64,000 bases of DNA from an uncultured Bacteroidia bacterium. Lineage in GTDB: Bacteria; Bacteroidota; Bacteroidia; Bacteroidales; UBA932. Below are positions 63,843 through 64,000 of this stretch, in pieces. A program made the position numbers and the translations under genes. Where the stretch lies: assembly GCA_902801885.1 (NCBI GenBank), contig CADCJX010000003.1, positions 57,205 through 121,204 on the forward strand, in the 5' to 3' direction. Each line of letters begins with the position of its first letter. The first letter of the stretch is position 1. Below the pieces are notes generated by a model that was not told where the DNA came from, made no database searches, and worked only from the letters and a program-made list of their open reading frames with translations.

Positions 63843-64000
63843 CAATCCCGTTCGCGAGCCGAATGGGATTTTTTGACAAGTTCATTGACAAGACTGAAGT
63901 AAGTACAAGCAAGTACCGAGAAATTGTAACGAGAATTCGAGAGCGTTGATTTCTTTTTTTAGGAAACCTGTCGGGATTGGACTTAGAGTAATAAAGTGTA
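63843..64000 (+). other. Untranslated leader, probable start of a 16S rRNA precursor
   Basis: The 158 nt after the promoter have no plausible coding frame. AGTTCATTGACAA (63879-63891) resembles a boxA antitermination element (compare GYTCTTTRACA), as found in the leader of rRNA operons. The rest (AAGTAAGTACAAGCAAGTA, then GAATTCGAGAGCG) is like Bacteroidota 16S leaders. The 16S sequence itself is not reached, so this is an inference. Confidence 0.5.
63844..63874 (+). promoter_or_regulatory. Leader hairpin with T-run just after the transcription start
   Basis: An 11 bp stem (AATCCCGTTCG, 63844-63854, with 63860-63870, one G-U) and a 5 nt loop are followed by six T at 63869-63874. This has the form of an intrinsic terminator but lies at the very 5' end of the transcript. 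It may act as an attenuator, a 5' stability cap or a processing signal. Confidence 0.55.

Overview
The window looks like chromosomal DNA from a member of the Bacteroidales with balanced base composition. The evidence is the Bacteroidota-specific families (DUF4249, NigD-like, DUF6515, CCDC81-type HU domain, DUF4922), the many lipoboxes and Tat signals, and several promoters of the Bacteroides type (TTTG, 19 bp, TAnnTTTG). I see no prophage, transposase, CRISPR array or plasmid functions. The genes lie in tight operons with 1-11 nt overlaps.

Layout. 1-2878 (+): the tail of a probable TonB-dependent receptor, a DUF4249 lipoprotein and an MG2/plug-like protein. 2896-7351 (-): four exported hydrolases (metallo-beta-lactamase fold, CE1-type esterase, class C serine hydrolase, metallophosphoesterase). 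7473-9834 (+): a Tat-exported Gfo/Idh/MocA dehydrogenase and a lipoprotein TIM-barrel isomerase. 9901-9977 (-): tRNA-Asn with its own promoter and terminator. 10100-22065 (+): a 12 kb operon that I read as a peptidoglycan recycling locus. It carries an HU-like protein, an AspT/YidE-type transporter, a Nudix hydrolase, a DUF4922-SpoIID fusion, AmpG, NamZ, a Ser/Arg-rich DUF6515 protein, an AmgK-RapZ(C) fusion, MurU and MscL. 22074-23522 (-): NhaC. 23619-26320 (+): a NigD-like lipoprotein, an ECF sigma factor and an anti-sigma-like protein with a beta-barrel tail.

26313-37280 (-): an eight-gene run with an APH-type kinase, a Tat-exported dipeptide epimerase, a catalytically dead transglutaminase-like protein, a Gate-domain permease and a complete histidine-to-glutamate pathway (ftcD-fchA fusion, hutU, hutH, hutI). 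37351-38514 (+): a DUF418 gene interrupted by an in-frame TAG, followed by dinB. 39722-44296 (-): GlpT, GpsA, glycerophosphodiesterase, a PNPOx-like flavoprotein and an esterase. 44344-44802 (-): an LMW phosphatase. 44920-49539 (+): etfB, etfA, acyl-CoA dehydrogenase and a YqiA-nucleotidase fusion. 49570-51239 (-): a dehydrogenase and a hydrolase-like membrane protein. 51329-57037 (+): a beta-barrel protein, ClC, Tex and an EamA transporter. 56940-62282 (-): pyrC (98 nt antiparallel overlap with EamA), a Dpm1-like glycosyltransferase and a tricorn-like S41 protease. 62367-63794 (+): a glycosyltransferase. The window ends in a strong promoter and leader that look like the start of an rRNA operon.

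The most interesting system is the recycling operon. NamZ would release MurNAc outside the cytoplasm, AmpG would import muropeptides or sugars, AmgK would phosphorylate the amino sugar at C1, and MurU would make UDP-MurNAc. Two architectures add to this known pathway: a SpoIID glycan-cleaving domain without a signal peptide, fused to a HIT-type nucleotide phosphorylase domain, and the sugar kinase fused to the amino-sugar-phosphate-binding domain of RapZ.
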